Of a stretch of DNA of 24,522 nt, positions 1-8,672 are shown piece after piece (positions within the stretch are counted from its first letter, which is position 1; every line of letters starts with the position of its first letter). A program made the position numbers and the translations under genes. The notes under the pieces were generated by a model. That model searched no databases and was not told the origin of the DNA. It saw only the letters and a list, made by a program, of their open reading frames with translations. The stretch comes from a virus: IMG/VR virus record IMGVR_UViG_3300034190_002949, positions 1 through 24,522 of that record. One strand, written 5' to 3'.

Positions 1-63
1 GCAGTACAAGAACTCTCAGCACAAGTTGAAGAATTAAAAGCACAAATAAACGAGGAAAAATAA
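1..63 (+). CDS. C-terminal end of a larger protein, probably tail fibre (partial)
   Basis: Only the last 20 codons and the TAA stop are present. The visible tail is glutamate/glutamine/leucine-rich (ending QVEELKAQINEEK) and would form a coiled coil. Such tails are common at the end of phage tail fibres carrying the self-cleaving S74 chaperone domain, and the position just before lysis genes fits that. This identity is inference from position and composition; the catalytic part of any such domain is outside the window. Confidence 0.6.
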   Translation, partial: AVQELSAQVEELKAQINEEK

Positions 64-64
64 A

Positions 65-358
65 ATGGCACAAACAGTAAGCGAATGTTTAACAGCAGCT
101 ACAGATAGCGTAACAGTAATTAATGATATTAACTCTAACGGACTTTCATCAACGCATATTGCAGCATCCGATCCATCTGCTGGAGTTACACAAGCCGATG
201 CAAACGCTAGAGTTAAAGCAAACGTAGATCATCTAACTACTATTCTTGCGTATGACGGAACTGGTGACACACCTGATGTAGCTGGTGCAAGTGATGATAA
301 GTCATCTTACACTACAGCGATTACTACTGGTAATACATATATTTCTAACAATAGCTAG
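65..358 (+). CDS. small hypothetical protein, possible virion decoration or tail protein
   Basis: A 97-residue protein starting one base after the preceding stop, with a GAGGA Shine-Dalgarno inside the end of the upstream gene. It is rich in Ser, Thr, Asp and Asn, has almost no basic residues and shows no membrane segment or signal peptide. The composition (MAQTVSECLTAA at the start, many T/S/D later) resembles small structural proteins of marine phages, but I do not recognise a family. Its place between a probable tail gene and the lysis genes makes a virion role plausible; that is inference only. Confidence 0.7.
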   Translation: MAQTVSECLTAATDSVTVINDINSNGLSSTHIAASDPSAGVTQADANARVKANVDHLTTILAYDGTGDTPDVAGASDDKSSYTTAITTGNTYISNNS

Positions 359-366
359 GAGATCAC

Positions 367-600
367 ATGGATCAGAAAAGCAATGTAGTTTCAATTAATG
401 GTCAAGAAATTCCAGAGCAAGATTTATCGGAAAATCAAAAGTATCTAATTATGCAGATTCGTGATCTAGAGACCCAGGTCAATGCCATTAAAATGCAACT
501 TGGCCAACGCGAGGTAGCAATGAGCACCTTCACTAATCTTTTAATTGATTCGGTTGAGAAGCCACAAATTATTGAGAAGAGTGATGGATCAAGAGACTAA
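367..600 (+). CDS. small coiled-coil hypothetical protein
   Basis: A 77-residue protein with a good AGGAG Shine-Dalgarno (about 356-361). Residues about 20-48 (ENQKYLIMQIRDLETQVNAI and onward) have heptad-like hydrophobic spacing and would form one alpha-helical coiled coil. There is no signal peptide or membrane segment. Its 3' end overlaps the start of the next holin-like gene in another frame. Small coiled-coil proteins in this position sometimes act as lysis accessory or tail assembly proteins; I cannot assign a role. Confidence 0.65.
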   Translation: MDQKSNVVSINGQEIPEQDLSENQKYLIMQIRDLETQVNAIKMQLGQREVAMSTFTNLLIDSVEKPQIIEKSDGSRD

Positions 601-763
601 AACAGCCATTGACGTTGTAGCCGTCTCAGCTACTACCGGGTCAGTGTTAGGCTGGCTGCCACCACTGGCAGCAGCACTAACTATTGTATGGACATTAATT
701 CGTATTTATGAAACAGACACCATTAAGGAACTAATCAAGAAATATGAAATTTTCAAACATTAA
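584..763 (+). CDS. small holin-like membrane protein
   Basis: I start this gene at ATG 584 rather than an upstream in-frame ATG at 545, because GAGAAGAG precedes 584 and the extra 13 residues are basic and uncharacteristic. The 59-residue product has one strong hydrophobic segment (about residues 17-40, GWLPPLAAALTIVWTLIRIY) followed by a short charged tail (ETDTIKELIKKYEIFKH). This pattern, with the WTLIRIYET ending, is typical of small phage holins encoded beside an endolysin. It overlaps the upstream gene by 17 bases and the next membrane protein by 20. Function is assigned from family resemblance, topology and context. Confidence 0.7.
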   Translation: MDQETKTAIDVVAVSATTGSVLGWLPPLAAALTIVWTLIRIYETDTIKELIKKYEIFKH

Positions 764-1223
764 AAATCTTATTGGCAGTATTGCACCGACATTAGGATCG
801 GCATTAGCCGGACCCATGGGTGGCACCGCAGCTACTATGATTGCAGAGGTGCTAGGTTGTGAAAGTACGCCCAAAGCAATCGAGAAAGCTGTTGCCGAAG
901 CAACCCCAGAACAATTACTAGAAGTTAAAAAAGTTGAGGCTGAATTTGAGATACAAATGCAAAAACTTGAGGTTGATGTTTTTAGCCTTGAAGTGAAAGA
1001 CGTACAGGATGCCAGAAACAAATTTAGTAAAGACTGGACCTCAAGAATTATGGCCTTATTTGTTGTGGGTGGTTTCATGGGATATATCTTCCTCGTTACT
1101 ATTCAGCCACCAGAACAAAACAGTGAGGCATTAATTAACCTGGTGCTTGGTTATTTAGGCGGTCTAGCAAGTGCTGTAATTAGTTTCTTTTTCGGTGCGT
1201 CACAAAAAAGCGACGACAAGTAG
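744..1223 (+). CDS. 3TM holin-family protein (GTA_holin_3TM-like)
   Basis: A 159-residue protein. Residues 1-37 form an apolar Gly/Ala-rich N-terminus, residues about 50-85 an acidic amphipathic helix (PEQLLEVKKVEAEFEIQMQ), then a DVQDARNKFSKDWTSR segment leads into two hydrophobic helices (about 101-120 and 130-152) and a short charged C-terminus. This order, including the DAR/W motif before paired membrane helices, matches the holin family first described for gene transfer agent release (Holin_3TM). It lies directly before the endolysin, so it probably forms or regulates the inner-membrane lesion that lets lysozyme reach the cell wall. Having two holin-type proteins in tandem suggests a holin/antiholin or holin/pinholin pair. 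Confidence 0.8.
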   Translation: MKFSNIKNLIGSIAPTLGSALAGPMGGTAATMIAEVLGCESTPKAIEKAVAEATPEQLLEVKKVEAEFEIQMQKLEVDVFSLEVKDVQDARNKFSKDWTSRIMALFVVGGFMGYIFLVTIQPPEQNSEALINLVLGYLGGLASAVISFFFGASQKSDDK

Positions 1224-1229
1224 GAAGTT

Positions 1230-1658
1230 ATGGAAAAGTTAATAAAAATGATCACCCGGCACGAAGGGGTGAGAAGTCACGTTTATAAATGTTCGGTTGG
1301 AATGGAAACAATCGGGATAGGCAGAGCGATTGGCGCTGGCGGGTTAGGGTTATCCGATGACGAGATAAGTATGCTTTTAGTTAATGACGTCCATCGGGTT
1401 ATTGATGAGTTATCTGCATCATTTCCTTGGTTCTTAGAATTAGACGAAGTAAGACGTGACGCCATTATTGATATTTGTTTTAACTTAGGTATCACTAAAC
1501 TATTGAATTTTAAGAACGCCTTAAATGCAATGGAGATAGAAGATTATAAAGCGGCATCTATGCATTTCTATGACAGCCGTTGGGCCAATCAAGTAGGCGA
1601 TCGTGCTGACGAGTTATGTGAAATGATCGAGACAGGAGAGTATCGAGTATGCCATTAG
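1230..1658 (+). CDS. phage lysozyme, GH24 (T4-type endolysin)
   Basis: A 142-residue muramidase expected to cleave the beta-1,4 bond between N-acetylmuramic acid and N-acetylglucosamine. The catalytic triad follows the GH24 pattern E-8-(D/C)-5-T: Glu12 (RHEG), Cys21 (YKC, where T4 lysozyme has Asp20) and Thr27 (TIGIG). Cys at the second position is a known natural variant. A later ARRDAIIDICFNLG-like helix (here RRDAIIDICFNLG, about residues 75-87) also matches the family. There is no signal peptide, so export should depend on the holins immediately upstream. TAGGAAG gives the ribosome binding site. The 3' end overlaps the next gene by 10 bases. Confidence 0.93.
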   Translation: MEKLIKMITRHEGVRSHVYKCSVGMETIGIGRAIGAGGLGLSDDEISMLLVNDVHRVIDELSASFPWFLELDEVRRDAIIDICFNLGITKLLNFKNALNAMEIEDYKAASMHFYDSRWANQVGDRADELCEMIETGEYRVCH

Positions 1659-3124
1659 TACCATTGACAATACCACCTGGCGTATTTAAGAACGGCACAG
1701 ACCTACAAAACTCAGGCCGTTGGAATGACAGTAATTTAGTAAGATGGTATGAGGGCGGTATGCAACCGGTTAATGGTTGGCGAGAACGTACTACCTCGGC
1801 ATTTACTGGTGTATGTCGTGCGTTATTGACTTGGACCAATAATGCCGGTGGCAGACAGACTGCCGCTGGCACACAATCAAAATTATATTTTGTAAATGAT
1901 TCAAATGTGATTACCGACATCACACCAACCAGTTTTACTACAGGCAATGCAGATGCCGTACAAAACTTAGGCTGGAATGCATTGACATACGGCGACAATG
2001 AATTTGGTACACCAAGACCAGACTCAGGAACTTACACACCAGCAACTACCTGGTCATTGCACCCTTGGGGCCAGTATTTATTAGCTTGCTCAAACGCCGA
2101 TGGCAAGATATATGAATGGCAATTAAACACCGGAGCAGTTGCCGCAGTATTAAGTAATGCACCGACAAGTAACACAGCAATATTCGTTACTGATGAGCGA
2201 TTTGTATTTGCACTAGGAGCGGGCGGTGTTGGCAACAAAGTGCAATGGTCGGATCAAGAAGATAACAATACCTGGTCAGCAGCGGCAACCAATCAAGCTG
2301 GTTCATTAGTGTTACAAACAGCCGGGAATCTAATTACGGCAATCAGTACAAGAGGGCAGACCCTTCTGTTTACCGATATTGATTGTCATGCAGCAACGTA
2401 TCAGGGTCCACCGTACGTTTATGGTATTAGTAAAGTCGGTGATGGATGTGGTATTGCGTCAGCCAATGCTGCCGCTACCACAGACACAGCAGCATTCTGG
2501 ATGGGTAAAAACTCATTCTTTTTATACGACGGCTCAGTGAGATCATTACCGAGTGATGTCGGTGATTATGTATTTAGTGATATCAATACTGCACAACGAT
2601 CAAAAGTGTATGCAGTTAAGAACTCAGGCCATCAAGAGATATGGTGGTTTTATCCATCATCGTCATCCACAGAAAACAATCGATACGTTTCATACAACTA
2701 TCGAGAGAATCATTGGTCAATCGGCTCATTAGCCAGAACAGCCGGAACAGACGCCGGGGTATTTATTTACCCGAACATGGTCGGTACTGATAGCAAGATA
2801 TATGAACATGAGGTTGGTTTTGATTATGACTCGGCCACTGTATTTGCAGAGAGTGGTCCAATAGAGATTGGTGCCGGTGATAGATTAATGGTTGCTAAAT
2901 CATTAATCCCAGATGAGAAAACACAAGGCGATGTAACCGCTAAATTTAAAACGCGATTGTATCCGAATGCCTCTGAGTCAACACATGGCCCATACACAAT
3001 GGCTAACCCGACATCAGTACGTTTTACTGGGCGTCAGGTAGAGATGCGTGTAGAGGGCAATATAGGCGCTGATTGGCGTGTTGGCACCATGAGATTAGAT
3101 GTCGCTCAAGGATCGAGAAGATGA
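1649..3124 (+). CDS. virion protein, probable P22 gp10-like tail hub/stabilisation protein
   Basis: A 491-residue protein with a strong AGGAGAG ribosome site inside the lysozyme gene. The N-terminus (LTIPPGVFKNGTDLQNSGRW) and repeated short beta-strand blocks with aromatic and Gly/Asp turns (LYFVNDSN, VQWSDQEDNNTW, FFLYDGS, IWWFYPSS) indicate a beta-propeller. The C-terminus (VRFTGRQVEMRVEG...WRVGTMRLDV) resembles the closing strands of P22 gp10, which plugs the portal after DNA packaging. No signal peptide. I recognise the N-terminal pattern as a common uncharacterised structural protein of short-tailed phages; the gp10 comparison is inference from architecture and from the ejection genes downstream. 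Confidence 0.7.
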   Translation: MPLVPLTIPPGVFKNGTDLQNSGRWNDSNLVRWYEGGMQPVNGWRERTTSAFTGVCRALLTWTNNAGGRQTAAGTQSKLYFVNDSNVITDITPTSFTTGNADAVQNLGWNALTYGDNEFGTPRPDSGTYTPATTWSLHPWGQYLLACSNADGKIYEWQLNTGAVAAVLSNAPTSNTAIFVTDERFVFALGAGGVGNKVQWSDQEDNNTWSAAATNQAGSLVLQTAGNLITAISTRGQTLLFTDIDCHAATYQGPPYVYGISKVGDGCGIASANAAATTDTAAFWMGKNSFFLYDGSVRSLPSDVGDYVFSDINTAQRSKVYAVKNSGHQEIWWFYPSSSSTENNRYVSYNYRENHWSIGSLARTAGTDAGVFIYPNMVGTDSKIYEHEVGFDYDSATVFAESGPIEIGAGDRLMVAKSLIPDEKTQGDVTAKFKTRLYPNASESTHGPYTMANPTSVRFTGRQVEMRVEGNIGADWRVGTMRLDVAQGSRR

Positions 3125-3327
3125 GGTTGCCTAATGTTGCAGAGCAATACGACGCACAAAATGAACGACAAAAGAATTTAACACTTGAACTCGCTGATGT
3201 GCAAAATCATAAGCGAGATCAAGACATAGAAGTAGGAGCAGCAAGGCTGATTATCAAGAGTCCAAACGGCACGAGATATGAAGTAAAAGTAAGCGACAGC
3301 GGTACGCTGTCAGCGAGTACAGTATGA
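3121..3327 (+). CDS. small conserved phage protein, unknown function
   Basis: I start at ATG 3121, which forms an ATGA overlap with the preceding stop, rather than at an in-frame ATG 48 bases upstream inside the previous gene. The 68-residue product has a charged helix (about residues 5-40, ending KRDQDIEVG) and then two or three beta strands (RLIIKSPNGTRYEVKVSDSG). This helix-then-strand pattern recurs in small genes next to the acetyltransferase-like gene of podoviruses. There is no membrane segment. Function is unknown; a small virion or assembly role is possible. Confidence 0.7.
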   Translation: MRLPNVAEQYDAQNERQKNLTLELADVQNHKRDQDIEVGAARLIIKSPNGTRYEVKVSDSGTLSASTV

Positions 3328-3695
3328 GTGATGTAAGGACGTTCTTAAAGCCATACAAGAAACTAATAGAGAAGGCATTAAAATACAATCCTGGTACTCA
3401 CACATACGAAGATGTAGTTAATGGAATCAGTAATCAGTCAATGATTTTCTGGCCAGGTAAGGACAGTTTCATTATTACTGAATTAAATAAGTTTCCACAG
3501 AAACGTTCGCTGCATTTATTTTTATCGGCTGGTAATTTAGATGAGTTAGGCAAGATGAGACCAGCTATTGAGGATTTTGCAAGTAAAGCAAAATGCGATT
3601 TTATAACGATTGCCGGACGTCCAGGTTGGGAACGTCTCGGAAAGAAATTTGGGTACAAAGCAGTTTGGACCTATTTATTTAAGGAAATAGCGTAA
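3324..3695 (+). CDS. GNAT-fold-like virion-associated protein (T7 gp13-like)
   Basis: A 123-residue protein joined to the previous gene by an ATGA overlap. It reads YNPGTHTYEDVVNGI, then FWPGKDSFIITELNKFPQ, LHLFLSAGNLDEL and GRPGWERLGKKFGYK. These blocks match a phage family with a GNAT acetyltransferase-like fold that includes T7 internal virion protein gp13 and many unnamed podoviral proteins. The typical acetyl-CoA loop (R/Q-x-x-G-x-G/A) is not evident, so enzyme activity is doubtful. Its position before the putative ejection proteins supports a role in virion assembly. Family assignment is by recall of motif order. Confidence 0.65.
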   Translation: MSDVRTFLKPYKKLIEKALKYNPGTHTYEDVVNGISNQSMIFWPGKDSFIITELNKFPQKRSLHLFLSAGNLDELGKMRPAIEDFASKAKCDFITIAGRPGWERLGKKFGYKAVWTYLFKEIA

Positions 3696-4297
3696 TGGCA
3701 TTAAGTGAAGGTGAGATAGAAAAATTAGGCAGTTTAAAATCTGAGGATAACCAGGTAAAAGATACCGGTTTACCGGAGGCGTCTTACGCGCCGAATACCG
3801 GTATGGATTATTCTCAATTTTATGGCTCCCCATTAATGGTGCAACAACCCGGAATGGATTATTACAAAAGTTTTGAGCCACAAGCACCTATGCCAAGTGC
3901 AGCAGCAAGTGCACCAGTAGCCGAGCAAGCAGTAGCGAGCTCCGGTACTGGACAACGCCCTGGATTCTATGGTGCCTATGAGGACGCTAAAGATATTCCA
4001 TATTCCAGTGAATTAGATTCCAATATGTATGACGCGCAAGGCAATCGCATTGAATTTGATTACGCCACTGGTGTATTACCTGGCACTGGTAATACACGAG
4101 ATGGCCAAGAAAGTATGTTTGGTGATTACACAATGTTTTTTAAACCAGCAAGAGAATCATTAATTGATTTGCCTTCACTATTGGGTAATGCACCAGCCGA
4201 TACATCCAGCTTAATCCCCGGTTTGATAACCGATAATACACCGCAAATTAATCAAGGGCGATCACGCTCTGGAACAACAGGAAGGAATAGAAAATAA
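3695..4297 (+). CDS. low-complexity hypothetical virion protein
   Basis: A 200-residue protein starting at a TAATG junction (one-base overlap). It is mostly disordered in appearance: rich in Pro, Gly, Ser, Tyr and Asp, with a near-repeat of GMDY (NTGMDYSQFYGSP and QPGMDYYKSFEP) and an Ala/Ser-rich linker (about residues 65-85). There is no transmembrane or catalytic motif. The tail is basic (RSRSGTTGRNRK). Translational coupling on both sides places it in the same unit as the structural genes. I do not recognise a family. Confidence 0.65.
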   Translation: MALSEGEIEKLGSLKSEDNQVKDTGLPEASYAPNTGMDYSQFYGSPLMVQQPGMDYYKSFEPQAPMPSAAASAPVAEQAVASSGTGQRPGFYGAYEDAKDIPYSSELDSNMYDAQGNRIEFDYATGVLPGTGNTRDGQESMFGDYTMFFKPARESLIDLPSLLGNAPADTSSLIPGLITDNTPQINQGRSRSGTTGRNRK

Positions 4298-5271
4298 TGG
4301 CATTTGGAAAAGATAGTTCAGCAGCAACAACTACAATGGACCCCGAAATTAAAGGGGCCTTATTTGATGTATTTGAAACCGGAAAACAAGTAGCGGCACA
4401 GCCGTATCAACCATATCAAGCACCGAGAGTCGCACCATTCTCACCGTTTCAATTACAAGGCCAACAAGCAACAGTAGATACTGCCAGAGGTGGCTTCGGT
4501 CAAAACGAAGTCAATCAAGCAGCTATGACGGCATTTAATGAATCTCAGTATCAACCGAATCAGGTTGCCTCAATGGGTCCAGGATCGGTAAATCAGGTTA
4601 ATCCCGGTTTATTTAGAAACACCGATATGGCTAATTACATGAATCCTTATACTACTGGCGCTATTGATGCGGCAATGAGCGACATAGAGAGACAACGCCA
4701 AATACAAGATACAAATATTGCTGCTTCGGCTCAAGCCGCAAACGCCTTCGGTGGAACTAGACAAGGCATACAAGAAGCCGAGAATGCGCGTAACGCATTA
4801 GATATTGGTGGCCGTATAGCCGCCGATATGCGTAACACTGGCTTTAATCAAGCAACTGGATTAGCGATGCAAGACATCGGTAATGAGATGAATGCACAGC
4901 GACTAAACCAGCAAGCGATGCTACAAGCACAACTATCTGGGATGGATGCCGATTTAAGAGCACAACAATTAAATCAAGCAGCCGGTTTACAGGGCTCTCA
5001 GAATCGTTTAGGTGCTGGAGGTATGTTAGCTGATTTAGGCGGCACGATGCGCGGTATGCGCTTCGGTGACGCCGCAGCATTAAGTGGAGTAGGTGATCTG
5101 CAACAAGCTCAAGGGCAACGAATTATGGATGACCAGTACGGACGATTTGCAGAGCAACGTGATTACCCAATCAGAATGTTGGATATATTACGCGGTGTTT
5201 CTGGATTGTTACCAAGTCCAGTTGGTCAAACTTCTAAATCTAAAGGATTTAATTTTGCGGGATCAGCATAA
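4297..5271 (+). CDS. putative internal/ejection virion protein
   Basis: A 324-residue, Gln/Ala/Met-rich helical protein. The central block NPYTTGAIDAAMSDIERQRQ, followed by AANAFGGTRQGIQEAE, is a pattern I know from many short-tailed phage proteins encoded beside DNA-ejection proteins. The following 100 residues are repetitive Q/A/L helices (MNAQRLNQQAML, DLRAQQLNQAAGL). No signal peptide or clear membrane span. By context it is probably carried in the particle and takes part in genome delivery. The one-base TAATG overlaps on both sides point to co-translation with its neighbours. Confidence 0.65.
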   Translation: MAFGKDSSAATTTMDPEIKGALFDVFETGKQVAAQPYQPYQAPRVAPFSPFQLQGQQATVDTARGGFGQNEVNQAAMTAFNESQYQPNQVASMGPGSVNQVNPGLFRNTDMANYMNPYTTGAIDAAMSDIERQRQIQDTNIAASAQAANAFGGTRQGIQEAENARNALDIGGRIAADMRNTGFNQATGLAMQDIGNEMNAQRLNQQAMLQAQLSGMDADLRAQQLNQAAGLQGSQNRLGAGGMLADLGGTMRGMRFGDAAALSGVGDLQQAQGQRIMDDQYGRFAEQRDYPIRMLDILRGVSGLLPSPVGQTSKSKGFNFAGSA

Positions 5272-5645
5272 TGGATATAATTAAATTACTGTCCTTGATG
5301 AAAGGTAGCGGCGCAAAAACACCAGAAAAAAAAGTAAAACCCAAAAGTGGATTATTTGGTGATCCTATGCAATTTGTAAAAGAAGGTATGCGTAAATCAT
5401 TCCAAAATTCAGATATAGGCGGTTTACTTGATGATCCAATGAATTTTGCAAGACAACAATTTCATAATAGTGATATTGGACGTTTAGCTGATTCACCAAA
5501 AAAGTTTTTGGAATATGATTTATTAGGCGGTGTTACAAAAACTCCCGCTGAGTTTCAGCGTTATAGAATGAAAGAATATTTGTTAGAACAAGGCATGACA
5601 TCCGATCAAGCAGATCAAATATTGGGTGCAATGCCACAAACTTAA
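5271..5645 (+). CDS. small repeat-containing hypothetical protein
   Basis: A 124-residue protein whose middle consists of an imperfect tandem repeat: GDPMQFVKEGMRKSFQNSDIGGL, then DDPMNFARQQFHNSDIGRL, then a degenerate DSPKKFLEYDLLGG. The shared core is D-P-M-x-F-x(n)-F-x-N-S-D-I-G. The N-terminus is strongly basic (KTPEKKVKPK). Starts at a TAATG junction with the preceding gene. No membrane segment or catalytic motif. Given its position among ejection-type genes it may be a minor virion protein; function unknown. Confidence 0.65.
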   Translation: MDIIKLLSLMKGSGAKTPEKKVKPKSGLFGDPMQFVKEGMRKSFQNSDIGGLLDDPMNFARQQFHNSDIGRLADSPKKFLEYDLLGGVTKTPAEFQRYRMKEYLLEQGMTSDQADQILGAMPQT

Positions 5646-5657
5646 ATGGAATAGAAA

Positions 5658-6992
5658 ATGGCAGAAGAACTTAATTTATTTCAACAAGCACTTACCAATA
5701 TACCGAGGAACTTTGGTAGGCGCTTGGGTGAAAGTATATATTTATATGACTCCCCGGAACGCCAAGCTGCAAAAGCCGAAGCTAGTTATTATCAGAGCCG
5801 TGCTCAATTACTGGATAATCAAAGAAAATTAATCGGTGAAACAAAAAGTGCTCAAGATGTTTTATTGAAAGGATTCGATCCAGTACAAAAAGCACAAATA
5901 CAAAGTATGCGTGATGCCGATGGAAGGTTGACTCAAGATGCAGTTAATTTAGCTAAGAGCATACAACAAGGTAATACTATTTATGAATCGATGTTGTTAA
6001 ATCCAGAAAACAATCAATACAGAAATTTAATTCAAAATACTCCAAAAAATGAATTAATGAATTTAAGTGTTGATCTAAGCCCAGAAGAAGCGGTATTTGC
6101 TGGCAGACCAGCTAATGCTAATCTCAAAAGAAATTTATACACAGGTGAAATCATAACAGAAACCCCTGGTGCTTTTACTGAGGCCGAACAGAAATTACGC
6201 AGAAAACGTGAAACTGATCCAAACGCACAATACACCGATGTTTTGGCTGATGAAGCTGCAAGAGAAGCAGTAAAACTCAATAAAGCGAAAGATAGAACTA
6301 TTGAAACAGATAAAGAACGCCAGATGTTAGCGGGTGCAAATACAGGTTGGATAGAAACAGATAAGTTGTTCGCAAAACAACTAAATGACTGGTACAACGG
6401 TGATCGTATTGCTTCTCTTGATAGTAAAAATAAATTAAAACGCGCTGCCGAAGCATTGAAAAGCGGTGACAATAAAATCTCTGGAAGATTTGTAGGGCTT
6501 TTACCAAATTATTTATTGCCAGACGAAACACTTAATACTCGCCAAGAAATAGAAGGCGTTATTCAAAAATCATTACGCTTAACATTAGGTGCGGCGTTTA
6601 CCGAGGATGAAGCCAAAATGTTAATGGCGCGTGGTTTTAATCCATTACTTGATGAAAGTCAAAACTTAGCCAGGGTAAATGATTTGATTGATCAAGTTAA
6701 TGCCTTGGAATCAAGCATGGCTTCAAGAGAAAAGTATTGGATTGCACATAACCAATCCTTGAGGGGTTATGAAGGTATGACCCCCGAAGAAGAAAAAGAA
6801 ACTTTATTAACGACGTTTGGTACCAGTACCGAAGAGATGAAAAAGTCGTCTGTAGAAGATTTAATGGCTCAAAGAAGAAGCGCGGTTGATAATAGCGATC
6901 GGATTATGATTGAAGTGGTAGAACAAGAATTACAACGTCGTGCCAAAAATAATGATCCAGAATTAATGAAATTTATGAATGAGAATAAATAA
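5658..6992 (+). CDS. putative DNA ejection/internal virion protein, all-helical
   Basis: A 444-residue, charged, almost wholly alpha-helical protein without a signal peptide or membrane span. The segment about residues 300-345 (IQKSLRLTLGAAFTEDEAK, then ARGFNPLLDESQNLARV) matches a motif I associate with putative DNA ejection proteins of podoviruses (a 'SLR-LGA-FTE-E' helix followed by a 'NP-L-EE-N' helix). Gene order, following the Q-rich protein and before the amphipathic 559-residue protein, resembles the three-protein ejection cassettes of P22-like phages. Start is an ATG 12 bases after the previous stop. Enzymatic function is not indicated. Confidence 0.65.
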   Translation: MAEELNLFQQALTNIPRNFGRRLGESIYLYDSPERQAAKAEASYYQSRAQLLDNQRKLIGETKSAQDVLLKGFDPVQKAQIQSMRDADGRLTQDAVNLAKSIQQGNTIYESMLLNPENNQYRNLIQNTPKNELMNLSVDLSPEEAVFAGRPANANLKRNLYTGEIITETPGAFTEAEQKLRRKRETDPNAQYTDVLADEAAREAVKLNKAKDRTIETDKERQMLAGANTGWIETDKLFAKQLNDWYNGDRIASLDSKNKLKRAAEALKSGDNKISGRFVGLLPNYLLPDETLNTRQEIEGVIQKSLRLTLGAAFTEDEAKMLMARGFNPLLDESQNLARVNDLIDQVNALESSMASREKYWIAHNQSLRGYEGMTPEEEKETLLTTFGTSTEEMKKSSVEDLMAQRRSAVDNSDRIMIEVVEQELQRRAKNNDPELMKFMNENK

Positions 6993-8671
6993 TGGCTGTC
7001 GATCAATTAAGTCAATTTTTAGCAGAGCAAGATAGATTAGCTGCACAACCACAACAACCAAGCACTGACGCATCAGCAGTACAAACTGCTGTCGCGTCAG
7101 ATCCATTTAAACTATTAAGCCCAGAATATGTGTATGAAAATCGAGAGGCTTTAGGTTCTACTTCACCCAAGATGGATACTATGCTTGGTAATGTGCCTGG
7201 CAGTACAGTAGATTTAGCTGATGCAGTTACTTATCCCATTAGACACCCAATTGATTTTACTAGCTCTATGATTGAGTTAGGTAGTGGCATTATTAACCTA
7301 GCAACACCCGGTGAACAGCCAAGTGAAGCCACAGCCAAGGCAGTAGGCCAATACATAGCTAATCGGTATGGCTCATTAAACGCTGCTCAAGAGGCATTGA
7401 TTAACGATCCAATGGGAGTAATAGCAGACGCTACTGCTATTCTTACGTTAGGTGGCACAGGATTAGCTAGGATGAGCGGTAAAGCCGGTCAGATAGCTAA
7501 AGACACAGCTAATATTGCTACTAAGGTTGATCCAGTTGTACAAGGTATACAAGGCATACAATCTGCTTTTAATGTTGCAGCACCAGTAACTAATCGTTTT
7601 GTTTCTCGCGTACAAAGTATGTTGCAAGGTACTGGCCAATTAGATAATTACAACGCATTTATGGCTGCTAAAAGAGGTGGTCAAGCCGAGGCAGCGTTAT
7701 TAGATAATATGCGTGGCAATGTAGAGCCAAAAGTCGTGGTTGAGGCTGTTATGTCTAAGTTAAAAGATGAATCACGCCGTCGTGCCGGTGAATACCAAAC
7801 TGGTATGAGACAACTTGAGCAAACTAAAATGGTTGATATGCAACCTATTATCGATGAGTTAGCGGCTTTAAAAGCAGATGCTTATGCTAAAGGTACAAGC
7901 AAAGCGACTTTAGAAACGCCTATTATGGTTCCTGGTTCTATTGATTTATTAACAGATATGGAAAAAATGATAAATCAATGGAAAGCTAACCCAGAATTAC
8001 AAACAGTCACTAATATGGATGGATTAAAAATATTAATTGACGATATGTATAAAATGGATATGCCCAAAACTTCAAAACGCCTTGTTGCCAGTATGCGATC
8101 CAAAGTGTATGACGAGATCGTTAAACAAGTACCAGAATACGCTGATATTATGAAAGCGTATGAGCAATCAATAACTCTACAAAGTGATTTAGAAAAAGTA
8201 TTTTCTGCTAGTGGTAAAGCAATGCCAGAAACAACATTAAGAAAATTACAAGGTGCACTTCGAGATAATGTAAATACCAGTTTTAATGCACGAGCATCTA
8301 GTTTAAAGCAATTAGATAATCTGGGCAGTGAAGCGAATATCTTAGAATCTTTGACCGGGCAATCATTAAGAACAGCCATGCCACGAGGTTTACCAAGATT
8401 ATCGGCAGTACCACTTATCGGTACAAGCGCCACATTAAATCCAGCTATGGCTGCCTTACTTGCAGCCGGTAGCTCACCTAGATTGACTGGTGAAATTTCA
8501 ATGGCTATGGGTAGAGCACAACGCAACCTAGCACCAGCAATGTCGGCTTTACCAGAGGCATCCAGAATATCCAGAGTAGCGGGTGATGTTTCACAGGCAT
8601 CTCAAATGCGTCCAGAGCAACCCGGTTTAAACGATGAAGAAAAACAATTCTTGCGTATGCTAGGGAACTAA
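6992..8671 (+). CDS. putative large ejection protein, amphipathic
   Basis: A 559-residue protein with a TAATG start junction. It opens with a Gln/Ala-rich linker, then a block about residues 65-165 with semi-hydrophobic helices (VDLADAVTYPIRHPIDFTSS, NDPMGVIADATAILTLGGTG), a long charged helical middle (about 200-440), and an Ala/Gly/Leu-rich C-terminal region (LNPAMAALLAAGSS). The mix of soluble helices and marginally hydrophobic stretches is typical of phage proteins that leave the capsid and form a conduit across the envelope. No catalytic motif seen. Assigned by composition and position, so the role is inference. Confidence 0.6.
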   Translation: MAVDQLSQFLAEQDRLAAQPQQPSTDASAVQTAVASDPFKLLSPEYVYENREALGSTSPKMDTMLGNVPGSTVDLADAVTYPIRHPIDFTSSMIELGSGIINLATPGEQPSEATAKAVGQYIANRYGSLNAAQEALINDPMGVIADATAILTLGGTGLARMSGKAGQIAKDTANIATKVDPVVQGIQGIQSAFNVAAPVTNRFVSRVQSMLQGTGQLDNYNAFMAAKRGGQAEAALLDNMRGNVEPKVVVEAVMSKLKDESRRRAGEYQTGMRQLEQTKMVDMQPIIDELAALKADAYAKGTSKATLETPIMVPGSIDLLTDMEKMINQWKANPELQTVTNMDGLKILIDDMYKMDMPKTSKRLVASMRSKVYDEIVKQVPEYADIMKAYEQSITLQSDLEKVFSASGKAMPETTLRKLQGALRDNVNTSFNARASSLKQLDNLGSEANILESLTGQSLRTAMPRGLPRLSAVPLIGTSATLNPAMAALLAAGSSPRLTGEISMAMGRAQRNLAPAMSALPEASRISRVAGDVSQASQMRPEQPGLNDEEKQFLRMLGN

Positions 8672-8672
8672 T

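Noticed and set aside
731-1078. 115-codon open frame on the minus strand
   Set aside because: Antisense to the holin gene; Ser/Thr/Ala-rich, no start signal, opposite to all neighbours.
1558-1998. 146-codon open frame on the minus strand
   Set aside because: Antisense to the lysozyme end and the beta-propeller gene, without support.
6032-6472. 146-codon open frame on the minus strand
   Set aside because: Antisense shadow of the 444-residue ejection-type gene; Ser/Leu/Phe-rich composition is typical of reverse reading.
7975-8526. 183-codon open frame on the minus strand
   Set aside because: It lies wholly inside the 559-residue virion gene, has no ribosome site or family resemblance, and reads as the antisense of helical Ala/Leu/Lys coding.
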